Origin: Curtobacterium luteum
GTDB taxonomy: Bacteria > Actinomycetota > Actinomycetes > Actinomycetales > Microbacteriaceae
Length of the DNA stretch: 32,956 bases
Assembly (NCBI RefSeq): GCF_001475545.1
Contig: NZ_LDQC01000016.1
Coordinates: forward strand, 1 to 32,956
Reading direction: 5' to 3'
Shown here in pieces: positions 24,151 through 32,956 of the stretch. Below the pieces are notes generated by a model, which had not been told where the DNA came from, ran no database searches, and saw only the letters and a list, made by a program, of their open reading frames with translations. The position numbers and the translations under genes are program-made. Numbering within the stretch: position 1 is the first letter of the stretch; each line of letters begins with the position of its first letter.

Positions 24151-25896
24151 ATGGGTGACGACGCCGCTCGGCAGGTCCTGGACGGCCGGACCACCCTGGG
24201 CATCGAACTCGGCTCGACGCGCATCAAGGCCGTGCTGGTGGACGAGGACCTCCGTCCCGTCGCGAGCGGCTCCCACGAGTGGGAGAACGAGTACGTCGAC
24301 GGGCGGTGGACCTACTCGCTCGACGCCGTCGAGACCGGGCTCCGGGCCGCGTACGCCGCCCTCGTGGCCGACGTCGAGCGGCAGTACGGCGTCCGTCCGA
24401 CCACGTTCCGCGCCGCCGGGGTCTCCGCGATGATGCACGGCTACCTCGCGTTCGACGCGGACGGCGAGCTGCTCGTGCCCTTCCGGACGTGGCGCAACAC
24501 CTCCACCGGCCCGGCCGCCGAGCGACTGAGCGCCGCCCTCGACTTCAACGTCCCGCAGCGCTGGTCCATCGCCCACCTGGCCCAGGCGGTCCTCGACGAC
24601 GAGCCGCACGTCGCGCAGATCGCCGGCATCACGACGCTCGCCGGGTACGTCCACCGACGCCTCACCGGACGTGACGTCCTCGGCGTCGGCGACGCGAGCG
24701 GGCTGTTCCCGATCGACTCCGCACCGGTCGACAGCGCGCCGGGGGATCCCGGCCGTCGCGACTACGACGCAGGCATGCTCGCGACCACCCAGGAGCTGCT
24801 CGGGGCGCGGGTGCCCGACCTCCGCGCGCTGCTGCCCGAGGTCCTCGTCGCCGGCGAGGAAGCGGGGGCGCTCACCCCCGAGGGAGCAGCGTGGCTCGAC
24901 CCGACCGGCACGCTCGAGGCCGGCGTCGCGTTCTGTCCGCCGGAGGGCGACGCCGGCACGGGCATGGTCGCGACGAACGCCGTCGCACCGCGCACCGGCA
25001 ACGTCAGCGTGGGCACGAGCATCTTCGCGATGGTCGTCCTCGAACGCCCGCTGAGCACCCCGCACGAGGAACTCGACGTCGTCACCACCCCGTCCGGGGA
25101 TGCCGTGGCGATGGTGCACTGCAACAACGGGGCGAGCGAGATCGCCGCGTGGGCGCGGGTGTTCGGCCGGTTCGCCGCGGCGACCAGCGAGCGCACGGGC
25201 GGGCCGGCCGTCGGCGTCGACGACGTCTACGCGGTCCTGCTCAGCGAGGCCGTCAGCGACGACACCGACGCGGACGCCGGCGGCCTGCTCTCCTTCAACT
25301 ACCTCGCCGGTGAGCCCGTGACCGGCGTCGAGGACGGTCGACCGCTGCTCCTCCGCACGCCCGGCGCCCGCTTCACCCTCGGCAACCTGGTCCGCTCCGA
25401 GGTGCACGGTGCCTTCGCCACCCTCGCGATCGGCATGGAGGTCCTGCACGGCGAGCACGTCGCCGTCGACCGGATGACCGCGCACGGCGGTCTGTTCCGG
25501 ACCCCGGGTGCGCCGCAGCGCCTGCTCGCCGCCGCCCTCCGCGTGCCCGTCGCACTCGAGGAGACCGCGGGCGAGGGCGGCGCCTGGGGGATCGCGGTCC
25601 TCGCGGCGTACCTCGAGCACACCGACCGGTCACTCGCGGACTTCCTCGCCGACACCGTGTTCCGGGGCGACGCCGTCCAGGTCGCCGAGCCCGACGCGCG
25701 CGACGTCGACGGCTTCCGGGACTACCTCGACCGGTACCGCGCCGCGCTGCCCGTCCAGGACGTTGCGGCAGCGGCGACCCGCGCCAGCGCGACCGCCGAC
25801 CAGGGCGAGCCTGCCGACGGCGCCGAGCCGCGCCTCCCGGCCGATCCCAGCAGCCACGCGGACGACGCACGCACCGAGAAGGAGCCGACACGATGA
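24151..25896 (+). CDS. araB: L-ribulokinase, FGGY carbohydrate kinase
   Basis: A 581-residue FGGY-family sugar kinase. The N-terminal ATP-site loop is [18 protein letters not shown] (about 14-31), and [24 protein letters not shown] is the second-domain adenosine motif; HGYLAFD and FRTWRN are sugar-site regions. Placement with araD and araA makes ribulokinase the role: L-ribulose to L-ribulose 5-phosphate. By sequence it looks closer to the xylulokinase-like branch used by actinobacteria than to E. coli AraB, so xylulokinase activity is possible. ATG 24151 follows GGAGGACGAC. After the kinase core there is a 45-residue disordered Ala/Asp/Glu-rich tail whose DNA includes the recurrent 14-mer (25829-25842). 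It overlaps araD by ATGA. Confidence 0.9.
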   Translation: MGDDAARQVLDGRTTLGIELGSTRIKAVLVDEDLRPVASGSHEWENEYVDGRWTYSLDAVETGLRAAYAALVADVERQYGVRPTTFRAAGVSAMMHGYLAFDADGELLVPFRTWRNTSTGPAAERLSAALDFNVPQRWSIAHLAQAVLDDEPHVAQIAGITTLAGYVHRRLTGRDVLGVGDASGLFPIDSAPVDSAPGDPGRRDYDAGMLATTQELLGARVPDLRALLPEVLVAGEEAGALTPEGAAWLDPTGTLEAGVAFCPPEGDAGTGMVATNAVAPRTGNVSVGTSIFAMVVLERPLSTPHEELDVVTTPSGDAVAMVHCNNGASEIAAWARVFGRFAAATSERTGGPAVGVDDVYAVLLSEAVSDDTDADAGGLLSFNYLAGEPVTGVEDGRPLLLRTPGARFTLGNLVRSEVHGAFATLAIGMEVLHGEHVAVDRMTAHGGLFRTPGAPQRLLAAALRVPVALEETAGEGGAWGIAVLAAYLEHTDRSLADFLADTVFRGDAVQVAEPDARDVDGFRDYLDRYRAALPVQDVAAAATRASATADQGEPADGAEPRLPADPSSHADDARTEKEPTR

Positions 25897-26612
25897 CCGA
25901 CAGCAGCCGACAGGCCGACGCGACGACCCGGGAGGCGGTGGCGGCGACCCGCGCCCGCGTCGCCGCCCTGCACGGCGAGCTCGTCCGCTACGGACTGGTG
26001 ATCTGGACCGGCGGCAACGTGTCCGAGCGGGTCCCGGGCACGGACCTCTTCGTGATCAAGCCGAGCGGGGTGTCGAGCGACGACCTCCGCCCCGAGAACC
26101 AGGTCGTCTGCACGCTCGACGGCGAGCCGGCGGACGGGTGGGGCAACGAACACGGTCCGTCCTCCGACACCGCCGCGCACGCGTACGTCTACCGGAACAT
26201 GCCCCAGGTCGGCGGGGTCGTGCACACCCACTCGACCTACGCGACCGCCTGGGCCGCGCGAGCCGAGGAGATCCCGTGCGTGATCACGGCGATGGCGGAC
26301 GAGTTCGGCGGTCCGATCCCGATCGGCCCGTTCGCGATCATCGGCGACGACTCGATCGGGCACGGCATCGTCGACACCCTCAGCGGACACCGGAGCCGTG
26401 CCGTGCTCATGCAGAACCACGGCGTGTTCACGATCGGACGCGACGCGAAGGACGCCGTGAAGGCCGCCGTGATGTGCGAGGACGTCGCGCGGACCGTGCA
26501 CATCGCGAAGCAGGGCGGCGAGCTCGTGCCCATCGCCCAGGAGAACATCGATCGACTCTTCGATCGCTACCAGAACGTCTACGGACAGAACCCCGAAGGA
26601 GCGCTCTCATGA
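25893..26612 (+). CDS. araD: L-ribulose-5-phosphate 4-epimerase
   Basis: A 239-residue class II aldolase-fold epimerase that turns L-ribulose 5-phosphate into D-xylulose 5-phosphate for the pentose phosphate pathway. Zinc ligands are His111 and His113 ([10 protein letters not shown]) and His176 (NHGVFTIG), with the catalytic region SSDTAAH (Asp92). [20 protein letters not shown] is the phosphate-binding segment. The length matches E. coli AraD (231). It is joined by ATGA overlaps to araB before and araA after. Confidence 0.95.
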   Translation: MTDSSRQADATTREAVAATRARVAALHGELVRYGLVIWTGGNVSERVPGTDLFVIKPSGVSSDDLRPENQVVCTLDGEPADGWGNEHGPSSDTAAHAYVYRNMPQVGGVVHTHSTYATAWAARAEEIPCVITAMADEFGGPIPIGPFAIIGDDSIGHGIVDTLSGHRSRAVLMQNHGVFTIGRDAKDAVKAAVMCEDVARTVHIAKQGGELVPIAQENIDRLFDRYQNVYGQNPEGALS

Positions 26613-28135
26613 CGCACGTCGTCGACCCCGCCGAAACGCTGGCGGGCTACGAGGTCTGGTTCCTCACCGGCTCGCAGGGGCTCTACGGCGAGGAGACCCT
26701 GCGCCAGGTCGAGCAGCAGAGCAAGGCCGTGCACGAGACGCTGGCGCCGCACGTGCCCGTGAAGCTCGTGTGGAAGCCCGTGCTCAAGGACGCCGACGGC
26801 ATCCGCCGCGCCCTCATCGAGGCCAGCGCGGACGACAAGGTCATCGGCGTGACGACCTGGATGCACACGTTCAGCCCCGCGAAGATGTGGATCGGCGGGC
26901 TGCAGGCACTCACGAAGCCGCTGCTGCACCTGCACACCCAGGCGAACGTCGCGCTGCCCTGGGGTGACATCGACTTCGACTTCATGAACCTCAACCAGGC
27001 CGCGCACGGCGACCGCGAGTTCGGCTACGCGCTCGCCCGACTCGGCGTCCGGCACGCCACCGCGGTCGGGCACGTCTCCGACGAGCGGGTCGTCGCTCGC
27101 ATCCAGAACTGGACCCGTGCCGCGGCGGGCGCCGCGGCCGTGCGGGAGCTCAAGCTCACCCGCTTCGGCGACAACATGCGCTACGTCGCCGTGACCGAGG
27201 GCGACAAGACCGAGGCGGAGATCGAGCTCGGCGTGCAGGTGAACACCTGGGCGGTGAACGAGCTCGCGGCAGCGGTGGACGCTGCTGCAGCCGACACCGC
27301 CGCAGTGGACGCGTTGGTCGCGGAGTACGACGAGCAGTACGACGTCGTGGACGACCTGCGTGACGGCGGGTCGCGCCGCACGGCGCTCCGCGACGGGGCC
27401 GCGATCGAGCTCGGCCTCCGCGCACTCCTGGAGCAGAACGGCTCGGCCGCGTTCACGACGAACTTCGAGGACCTCGGCACGCTCAAGCAGCTCCCCGGCC
27501 TCGCGGTGCAGCGACTCATGGCCGACGGCTACGGCTTCGGCGCTGAGGGCGACTGGAAGACGGCCGTCCTCGTCCGCGCGATGAACGTCGCCGGAGCGGG
27601 ACTGCCCGGAGGCGCCTCCCTCATGGAGGACTACACGTACGACCTGACCCCGGGTGCGGAGAAGATCCTCGGCGCGCACATGCTCGAGGTGTCGCCGACC
27701 CTGTCGACGACGAAGCCGACCCTCGAGATCCACCCGCTCGGGATCGGCGGCAAGGACGACCCGGTCCGTCTGGTCTTCACCGCGGACGCGGGCGAGGCCG
27801 TCGTCGTCGCGCTGTCCGACACCCGGGACGGCTTCCGCCTCACCGCGAACGTCGTGGACGTGGTCCCGCCGACCGAGGCACTGCCGAAGCTGCCGGTCGG
27901 CCGCGCGGTCTGGGAACCGCGGCCGTCGTTCCCGGTCGCCGCGGAGGCCTGGCTCACCGCCGGCGCCGCCCACCACACCGTCATGACGACCGCCGTCGGC
28001 CCGCAGGTGGTCGAGGACTTCGCGACGATGGTCGGCACCGAGTTCCTCGTCATCGACGAGCACACCACGGCGCGCGGCTTCCGCGACGAGCTCCGGCTCC
28101 AGCAGACCTGGCACCGACTCGACCGGGGGTTCTAG
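26609..28135 (+). CDS. araA: L-arabinose isomerase
   Basis: A 508-residue isomerase converting L-arabinose to L-ribulose, the first step of the pathway. The start is the ATG of the ATGA overlap, with GAAGGAG upstream. The Mn-binding and catalytic residues are present: Glu313 (GFGAEGDWK), Glu340 ([12 protein letters not shown]), His357 (GAHMLEVSP) and the HH pair at about 455-456 ([11 protein letters not shown]). [16 protein letters not shown] near the N terminus is diagnostic. Length is as in E. coli (500). The order araB-araD-araA resembles Bifidobacterium and other actinobacteria. Confidence 0.97.
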   Translation: MTHVVDPAETLAGYEVWFLTGSQGLYGEETLRQVEQQSKAVHETLAPHVPVKLVWKPVLKDADGIRRALIEASADDKVIGVTTWMHTFSPAKMWIGGLQALTKPLLHLHTQANVALPWGDIDFDFMNLNQAAHGDREFGYALARLGVRHATAVGHVSDERVVARIQNWTRAAAGAAAVRELKLTRFGDNMRYVAVTEGDKTEAEIELGVQVNTWAVNELAAAVDAAAADTAAVDALVAEYDEQYDVVDDLRDGGSRRTALRDGAAIELGLRALLEQNGSAAFTTNFEDLGTLKQLPGLAVQRLMADGYGFGAEGDWKTAVLVRAMNVAGAGLPGGASLMEDYTYDLTPGAEKILGAHMLEVSPTLSTTKPTLEIHPLGIGGKDDPVRLVFTADAGEAVVVALSDTRDGFRLTANVVDVVPPTEALPKLPVGRAVWEPRPSFPVAAEAWLTAGAAHHTVMTTAVGPQVVEDFATMVGTEFLVIDEHTTARGFRDELRLQQTWHRLDRGF

Positions 28136-28139
28136 GCTC

Positions 28140-29405
28140 GTGACCGTGACCGCGACGACGCGTACGAACTGGGCCGGGAACGTCAGCTACGGGGCGTCCG
28201 GACTCCTCTCGCCGACCTCCGTCGACGAGGTGCGTCGCGTCGTCGTGGCGACCCCGCGCCTCACGGCACTGGGGTCGAAACACTCCTTCAACCGGATCGC
28301 CGACACCGACGGCGCACAGCTGACGCTCGCCGGGCTCCCGCCCGTGCTCGACGTCGACAGCGACCGTCAGGTCGTGCGGGTCGCGGCCGGCATGACGCAC
28401 GCGCAGGTCGCGGCCGGCCTGGAGGCCCGTGGCTGGGCACTCGCCAACCTCGCGTCCCTGCCGCACATCTCCACGGCGGGCGCGGTCGCCACCGGCACGC
28501 ACGGCTCCGGCGTCCGCAACCCGTCGCTCGCGCAGGCGGTGGTCGGGCTCGAGGTCGTCCGGGCAGACGGCTCGCTCGCGTGGGTCGACGCGTCGACGCC
28601 GGACGGCGCCCTCGACGCACACCGGGTGGCCCTCGGCGCGCTCGGCGTCGTCACCGCGGTCGAGCTCGCGATCGAGCCCTCGTTCCAGGTCGCCACGACG
28701 GTGTTCCTCGACCTGCCGTGGGACGCGGTGACGGATCACTTCGACGCCGTGGTGTCCGACGCCTACTCGGTGTCGCTCTTCACGTCCTTCGACGACCGCG
28801 GCGCCCGCCAGGTCTGGGTGAAGCACCGCGTGGACGAGCCCTCGCCGACGGTCGACCTCGTCGCCCTCGGGGCCCGGGCCGCGACCGGACCGGTGCACCC
28901 CGGCGAGAACGACCCGGCCGGCGTCACCGAACAGGGCGGCGTCCCGGGCCCGTGGTCCGAACGGCTGCCGCACTTCCGCTCGGCGTTCACCCCGTCGACC
29001 GGAGCGGAGATCCAGTCGGAGTACCTGCTGCCCGCGGCCCACGCGGTGTCCGCGCTGCAGGCCCTGCGACCGCTGCAGGACCTGCTCGCGCCGATCCTCA
29101 TCGCCGCCGAGGTCCGCACCGTGGCCGCCGACACCGCCTGGCTCGCGCCGTCGTCCGAGCGGCAGTCGGTCGGCATCCACTTCACCTTCCGCCGCGAGCC
29201 CGAGGCGGTCGAGGCCGCGGTGCGCCGGATCGAGGACGTCCTCGCGCCCTTCGATCCCCGGCCGCACTGGGGCAAGGTCTCGGTCGCGAGCACCGAGCGG
29301 CTGCACTCGGCGTACCCGCGGCTCGGTGACTTCGCGGCGCTCGCGCGGGACCTCGACCCGGCGGGGCGCTTCCGGAACGCCTTCCTCGCGCGCATCCTGA
29401 GCTGA
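28140..29405 (+). CDS. Alditol oxidase (FAD, VAO family)
   Basis: A 421-residue flavoprotein of the vanillyl-alcohol oxidase superfamily, similar to Streptomyces alditol oxidase (AldO) and xylitol oxidase. His48 in GSKHSFNRIAD corresponds to the histidine that carries covalent FAD in AldO; GAVATGTHGSGVRN (about 117-130) is the FAD-binding loop, and HWGKVSV with LARDLDPAGRFRNAFL ends the catalytic part. It oxidises a terminal hydroxyl of sugar alcohols (xylitol, arabinitol, sorbitol) to the aldose, making hydrogen peroxide. The GTG at 28140 is 4 nt after the araA stop, so it belongs to the ara operon and may let the cell use L-arabinitol or xylitol (inference). An alternative GTG is at 28146. 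Confidence 0.9.
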   Translation: MTVTATTRTNWAGNVSYGASGLLSPTSVDEVRRVVVATPRLTALGSKHSFNRIADTDGAQLTLAGLPPVLDVDSDRQVVRVAAGMTHAQVAAGLEARGWALANLASLPHISTAGAVATGTHGSGVRNPSLAQAVVGLEVVRADGSLAWVDASTPDGALDAHRVALGALGVVTAVELAIEPSFQVATTVFLDLPWDAVTDHFDAVVSDAYSVSLFTSFDDRGARQVWVKHRVDEPSPTVDLVALGARAATGPVHPGENDPAGVTEQGGVPGPWSERLPHFRSAFTPSTGAEIQSEYLLPAAHAVSALQALRPLQDLLAPILIAAEVRTVAADTAWLAPSSERQSVGIHFTFRREPEAVEAAVRRIEDVLAPFDPRPHWGKVSVASTERLHSAYPRLGDFAALARDLDPAGRFRNAFLARILS

Positions 29406-29498
29406 GGACCTCGGCTCCCAGCGGTTTGGGACCAGTCGTCCGGCGTACGCACCGGGTGTGTGCTGAGTGCCCACATGTGTGATCTCGAAGGTTGGGTC

Positions 29499-30344
29499 AT
29501 GGCGAACCTCAACCGCATCCTCGGGATGGCCTCGAAGGTCATCGACCAGCAGCTCCAGAAGCGCGGGCACGGGTCCGCGCACGGCTCCGGCCAGCAGCAG
29601 GCCGGCGGACGCTCCGGTGGGACCGACTGGCGCGACGTCGTCCGTTCGGCGGCCGACAAGCTCACCGGTGACGACCGCAACCGCCAGGTCGAACAGCCCC
29701 CGGTGGCGCAGCCGTACGGGCAGCAGCCGCAGGCCCAGCAGCCGTACGGGTGGCAGCGTGGGGCCGTCGACGCCGACAAGGTGGCCATCGCGAAGTACGA
29801 CTACCTGCTCCGCACCGCGCAGCCGGAGCGTCTCGAGCAGGTCCACCACGATGCCTTCGCGCGCCTCACGCCAGCGCAGCGACAGGAAGTGCGCAACCGC
29901 CTGAACTCCCACCTCCCGCCGAACGAGCACCTGCGCGACGACTCCGCCGCCGGGCTCGCGCGCGCCGCGACCCGCAGCGAGGTCCAGCGTCCCGGGCTCC
30001 TGCGCCGGGTCCTCGGCGGCCGTGGGGGAGCCTTCGCCGGAGGAGCTGCGGTGGGCGCCGGTGCGATGGCGGTCGGCGGCATCGGCGTCGCGGTCGCCGG
30101 AGCGGCGGTGATGAGTGCCGCCGCCGGGCCGGTCCTGGCCGAGGCCGTCGGTTCGGGCGTCGACTTCGAGGGCATCGCGTCGGGGATCGGCGACGCCGGG
30201 CTCGCCGACCTCGGTGAGGGCGCGACGGGTCTCCTCGGCGACGGCGAACAGTTGCTCGGTGGCTTCGGCGAGCAGGCGTCGGGCCTCAGTGAGCAGGCGT
30301 CGAACCTCGGCAACGACCTCCTCGGGGGACTCTTCGACCGCTGA
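29499..30344 (+). CDS. Conserved actinobacterial protein, unknown function
   Basis: A 281-residue protein in four parts: a short N-terminal helix (NLNRILGMASKVIDQQLQKRG), a Gln/Gly/Pro-rich linker (about 25-85, with the repeat QQPxxQPYG), a conserved core (AIAKYDYLLRTAQPERLEQVH... NRLNSHLPPNEHLRDDSAAGLARAATRSE in outline, about 95-165), and a Gly/Ala-rich hydrophobic stretch (about 178-215) followed by an acidic Gly-rich tail. I recall relatives labelled 'cation-transporting ATPase', but there is no ATPase motif here. The glycine-rich hydrophobic part could enter a membrane. ATG 29499 follows GAAGG. It stands alone. Confidence 0.82.
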   Translation: MANLNRILGMASKVIDQQLQKRGHGSAHGSGQQQAGGRSGGTDWRDVVRSAADKLTGDDRNRQVEQPPVAQPYGQQPQAQQPYGWQRGAVDADKVAIAKYDYLLRTAQPERLEQVHHDAFARLTPAQRQEVRNRLNSHLPPNEHLRDDSAAGLARAATRSEVQRPGLLRRVLGGRGGAFAGGAAVGAGAMAVGGIGVAVAGAAVMSAAAGPVLAEAVGSGVDFEGIASGIGDAGLADLGEGATGLLGDGEQLLGGFGEQASGLSEQASNLGNDLLGGLFDR

Positions 30345-30363
30345 TCCGGGAGGGTGCGGACGC

Positions 30364-30431
30364 CGAGACTCGGCTCCGCGGACACGTTCGCGGCGACGCG
30401 AGCGCGAAGGTGTCCGCCGAGCCGGGACTCG
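30364..30431. repeat. Two-tier intergenic hairpin, copy B
   Basis: The outer arms CGAGACTCGGCT (30364-30375) and AGCCGGGACTCG (30420-30431) pair with two imperfect positions. The inner arms GCGGACACGTTCGCG (30378-30392) and CGCGAAGGTGTCCGC (30403-30417) pair with one mismatch. Both arms match copy A at 15180-15247, but the loop differs. It lies 20 nt after the 29499 gene. The rest of the gap to 30641 holds no gene; a possible TTGGGC / CAGGAT promoter at 30523-30553 is weak. Confidence 0.8.
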
Positions 30432-30641
30432 CGGCCCGGGATCGATGTGTGCGAAGCGGGAATGCACGGCGCAACACGATGATTGGACCGTTACGTCGTG
30501 CGACATCCGGAGCGCGACGAGATTGGGCCGGCCCTCGCCCGCGGTGCCAGGATGGACGCCGCCGGAACGCTCGACGCCGGCCAGCGGCACGCCCACCCCA
30601 CGCGCGTGCCCCACCCACACCCCACGAGGAGCAGTACCGTC

Positions 30642-32306
30642 ATGAGACGCCCCACGCGCCTGATCACCACCGCGGCGGTCGCCGTCGCAGCAGCACTCGC
30701 GCTCAGCGCCTGCTCGGGCGGAGGATCGTCGAACGACGCGAGCGGCACCTCCAAGGGCGGCACGCTCAACATCCTCACGACGCAGACCGCGTTCCACCTC
30801 GACCCCGCGACGAGCCAGAGCCTCGGCATCACCTCGATGGCGCTCGTCGCCCGACGCCTCACCACCTGGGACGTCGAGCCCGGCAAGACGGCGAAGGTCG
30901 TCCCGGACCTCGCGACCACCACCGGCAAGGTGAGCGACGGCGGCAAGACCTGGACCTACACGCTCAAGGACGGGCTGAAGTTCCAGGACGGCACGCCGAT
31001 CACCACCAAGGACATCAAGTGGGGCATCGAGCGCTCGTTCGCGCCGACGCTCACCGGTGGCCTGAGCTACCACAAGTCGCTCCTCGTCGGCGGCGACTCG
31101 TACAAGGGGCCGTTCGACGGGAAGACGCTCGACAGCATCGAGACGCCGAACGACAAGACGATCGTCTTCAAGCTCAACGCGGCCTACGGCGACTGGCCGT
31201 GGATCGCCTCGATGCCGGCGTTCGCCCCGGTTCCCGACGGCGAAGGCACGAACACCGGTGAGTACGACCTCAAGCCGGTCTCGTCGGGCCCGTACCAGGT
31301 GCAGTCGAACACGCAGGGCTCGCAGGTCACCCTCGTGCGCAACAAGTACTGGAGCGCCAAGACCGATTCCGTCCGGACCGCCGGCCCGTCGAAGGTCGTC
31401 TTCAAGGAGAGCCAGGACCCCTCGACGGTCACGCAGACCCTGATCGCCGACAACGGTGACGCGAAGGACTCGTTCGGGGCCATCTACCTCGGTGCCGCCG
31501 AGCTGAACCAGGTGCGCTCGAACCCGGCCGCGCAGGACCGGCTCGCCACCTCGAAGGCCGGCCCGATCACCTACATGGCCATCAACACGCAGCGCGGTGA
31601 CCTCAAGGACCTCAAGGTCCGCCAGGCCCTGCAGTACGCGGTCGACCGCAAGTCGTTCCGCATCGCCGCGGGTGGCGCCATCGCCGGCACGTACGCCTCG
31701 ACGCTCATCACGCCGGGCATCGCCGGTCGCCAGGACTACGACCTGTACGAGACGAGCGCGACGGGCGACGTCGGCAAGGCGAAGGCACTCCTGAAGGAGG
31801 CCGGCGTCAGCAACCTGAAGCTCACCCTGGTGACGCCGAACGACTCCTCGACGCTGGCGCAGGCCCAGGCCCTGCAGGCGGGGCTCAAGCGCGCCGGGAT
31901 CACCGTGACGCTCAAGCCGCTCGACGACGACTCGTTCAACCAGGCGACCACCAACGGCTCGGACTTCGACCTCTCGCTCTCGAGCTGGCAGCCCGACTTC
32001 CCGAGCGCGAACGCCAACCTGCAGCCGCTCTTCGACTCGTCGCAGATCGGTGGCGGCGGCTACAACATCTCGAAGTACAGCAACGCGGACGTCGATGCCC
32101 TCATCGCGAAGGCGAGCGCGACGGTCGACCAGAGTGACGCGCAGGAGATCTGGGCGCAGGCCGACCGGAAGATCATGGAGGACGCACCCGTCGTCCCGCT
32201 GATGTACGCGAAGCAGTCCTTCCTGGCCGGCTCGAACGTCGAGAACTTCCGCATCGCGGACTTCCCGGCGTACCCGAACTACCTCACGGTGTCGCTGAAG
32301 CAGTGA
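30642..32306 (+). CDS. Peptide/nickel-type ABC binding lipoprotein
   Basis: A 554-residue family 5 solute-binding protein (DppA/OppA class). The signal peptide ends in the lipobox LSAC with Cys24, then a Gly/Ser linker. Core features: GGTLNILTTQTAFHLDPATS, TWTYTLKDGLKFQDGTPITTKDIKWGIERSF in outline, SSGPYQVQS, DLKVRQALQYAVDRKSF and PVVPLMYAKQSFLAG. It binds oligopeptides, nickel complexes or, in many actinobacteria, sugars; the ligand is not predictable. The ATG at 30642 is preceded by GAGGAG. It overlaps the next gene through GTGA, so the ATPase follows the binding protein directly; permease genes presumably lie beyond the window. Confidence 0.93.
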   Translation: MRRPTRLITTAAVAVAAALALSACSGGGSSNDASGTSKGGTLNILTTQTAFHLDPATSQSLGITSMALVARRLTTWDVEPGKTAKVVPDLATTTGKVSDGGKTWTYTLKDGLKFQDGTPITTKDIKWGIERSFAPTLTGGLSYHKSLLVGGDSYKGPFDGKTLDSIETPNDKTIVFKLNAAYGDWPWIASMPAFAPVPDGEGTNTGEYDLKPVSSGPYQVQSNTQGSQVTLVRNKYWSAKTDSVRTAGPSKVVFKESQDPSTVTQTLIADNGDAKDSFGAIYLGAAELNQVRSNPAAQDRLATSKAGPITYMAINTQRGDLKDLKVRQALQYAVDRKSFRIAAGGAIAGTYASTLITPGIAGRQDYDLYETSATGDVGKAKALLKEAGVSNLKLTLVTPNDSSTLAQAQALQAGLKRAGITVTLKPLDDDSFNQATTNGSDFDLSLSSWQPDFPSANANLQPLFDSSQIGGGGYNISKYSNADVDALIAKASATVDQSDAQEIWAQADRKIMEDAPVVPLMYAKQSFLAGSNVENFRIADFPAYPNYLTVSLKQ

Positions 32307-32956
32307 CCGACCCGCTGCTCGAGGTCGAGGGGCTCCACGTCGCGTTCGGCGACGCGGAGCCCGTCGTCCGTGACGTCTCGTTCACGCTGACGCCCGGCCG
32401 GGTACTCGCCCTCGTGGGGGAGTCCGGCTCGGGCAAGTCGGTCTCGGCGATGAGCCTCCTCGGCCTGCTCCCACCCGAGGCCCGGGTGTCCGGGAGCGCC
32501 CGGTTCCGCGGTGAGGAGCTCATCGGCGCCGATGCGGAGCAGCTGCGTGCCGTCCGGGGCGCGGGCATCGGCGTGGTGTTCCAGGAACCGATGAACTCCT
32601 TCACCCCGGTCCTGACCATCGGGACGCAGATCGCCGAAGCCGTGCGGGCGCACCCGACCGGTCTCGACCGCGCCGGTGTCTCGACCCGCATCGACGAGCT
32701 GCTCCGCTCCGCCGGGCTCCGGGACCCCGGGCGGATCCGGAAGGCCTACCCGCACGAGCTCTCCGGCGGACAGCTCCAGCGCGCGATGATCGCGATGGCG
32801 CTCGCAGGCGACCCGGTGGCGCTCATCGCCGACGAACCGACCACCGCGCTCGACGTCACGGTGCAGGCCGGGATCCTCGACCTGCTCCGGAGGCTCGGCC
32901 GCGAGCGGTCCCTCGCAGTGCTCCTCATCACCCACGACATGGGCGTCGTCGCGGAC
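32303..32956 (+). CDS. Peptide/nickel-type ABC ATPase, 3' truncated by window
   Basis: The first 218 residues of a DppD-type ATPase; the gene runs off the window edge. Walker A is GESGSGKS (39-46), the Q loop is VVFQEPMNSFTP, the signature is LSGGQLQRAMIAMALAG and Walker B is VALIADEPTTALDVT, with the H-loop region LLITHDMG at the edge. The start is the GTG at 32303 within the GTGA overlap with the preceding gene. It may be the first half of a DppD-DppF fusion, as is common in Microbacteriaceae, but that cannot be seen here. Confidence 0.92.
   Translation, partial: MTDPLLEVEGLHVAFGDAEPVVRDVSFTLTPGRVLALVGESGSGKSVSAMSLLGLLPPEARVSGSARFRGEELIGADAEQLRAVRGAGIGVVFQEPMNSFTPVLTIGTQIAEAVRAHPTGLDRAGVSTRIDELLRSAGLRDPGRIRKAYPHELSGGQLQRAMIAMALAGDPVALIADEPTTALDVTVQAGILDLLRRLGRERSLAVLLITHDMGVVAD

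Noticed and set aside
29410..29435. Terminator after the alditol oxidase (TCCCAGCGGTTTGGGA)
   Set aside because: Stem of only about 5 bp; too weak to call.
28050..31073. 1007-residue minus-strand open frame spanning several genes
   Set aside because: It crosses three plus-strand genes and two intergenic regions including a hairpin; no recognisable domain.

Overview
The window is about 33 kb of very GC-rich DNA (roughly 70% or more) with GTG as well as ATG starts, heavily overlapping ATGA gene junctions and Microbacteriaceae-like proteins. I infer a plant-associated, Curtobacterium-like actinobacterium; this rests on protein resemblance and base composition, not on a marker gene. No tRNA, rRNA, CRISPR array, insertion sequence or phage gene was seen. 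It reads as a chromosomal carbohydrate-use region.

Layout. (1) 179-6672: a LacI-type regulator divergent from two CUT1 sugar permeases, a lipoprotein sugar-binding protein and a GH35 beta-galactosidase, with a perfect 22-bp operator-like palindrome between them. (2) 6858-8705: housekeeping or stress genes: a 50-residue small protein, a conserved hypothetical, a spore-photoproduct-lyase-family radical SAM protein and a CsbD-like protein. (3) 8925-12075: a second CUT1 importer (Tat-type lipoprotein plus two permeases). (4) 12178-15111: a PRISE-type SDR reductase, a DUF2256/DUF3253 protein and a cytoplasmic GH13 hydrolase. (5) 15267-19221: a monosaccharide CUT2 importer (chvE, mmsA, mmsB) divergent from a LacI regulator at 19402. 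(6) 20587-23830: a GH127 beta-L-arabinofuranosidase divergent from a third LacI regulator. (7) 24151-29405: araB-araD-araA followed 4 nt later by an alditol oxidase. (8) 29499-30344: a conserved actinobacterial protein of unknown role. (9) 30642 to the end: a peptide/nickel-class binding protein and the start of its ATPase.

How it fits together. The chvE promoter and the araBDA promoter carry the same 12-bp operator GTGAGCGCTCAC (one copy and two copies), so arabinose-type sugar uptake and L-arabinose catabolism are probably one regulon. The GH127 enzyme has its own operator placed right after its -10 box. GH35 and GH127 together would release galactose and L-arabinose from imported arabinogalactan- or extensin-type oligosaccharides of plant cell walls; neither enzyme has a signal peptide. 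Both CUT1 importers lack an ATPase gene and must borrow a shared MsmK/MalK-type ATPase from elsewhere.

The least expected content is not a gene. Several families of short repeats recur: a 20-22-bp hairpin family (6724, 20485), a composite hairpin family with 21-bp tandem repeats (15129-15247, 30364-30431), and the exact 14-mer CGCGCCTCCCGGCC, found five times both in terminator-like hairpins and inside the disordered tails of three proteins. No clearly new multi-gene system was identified.
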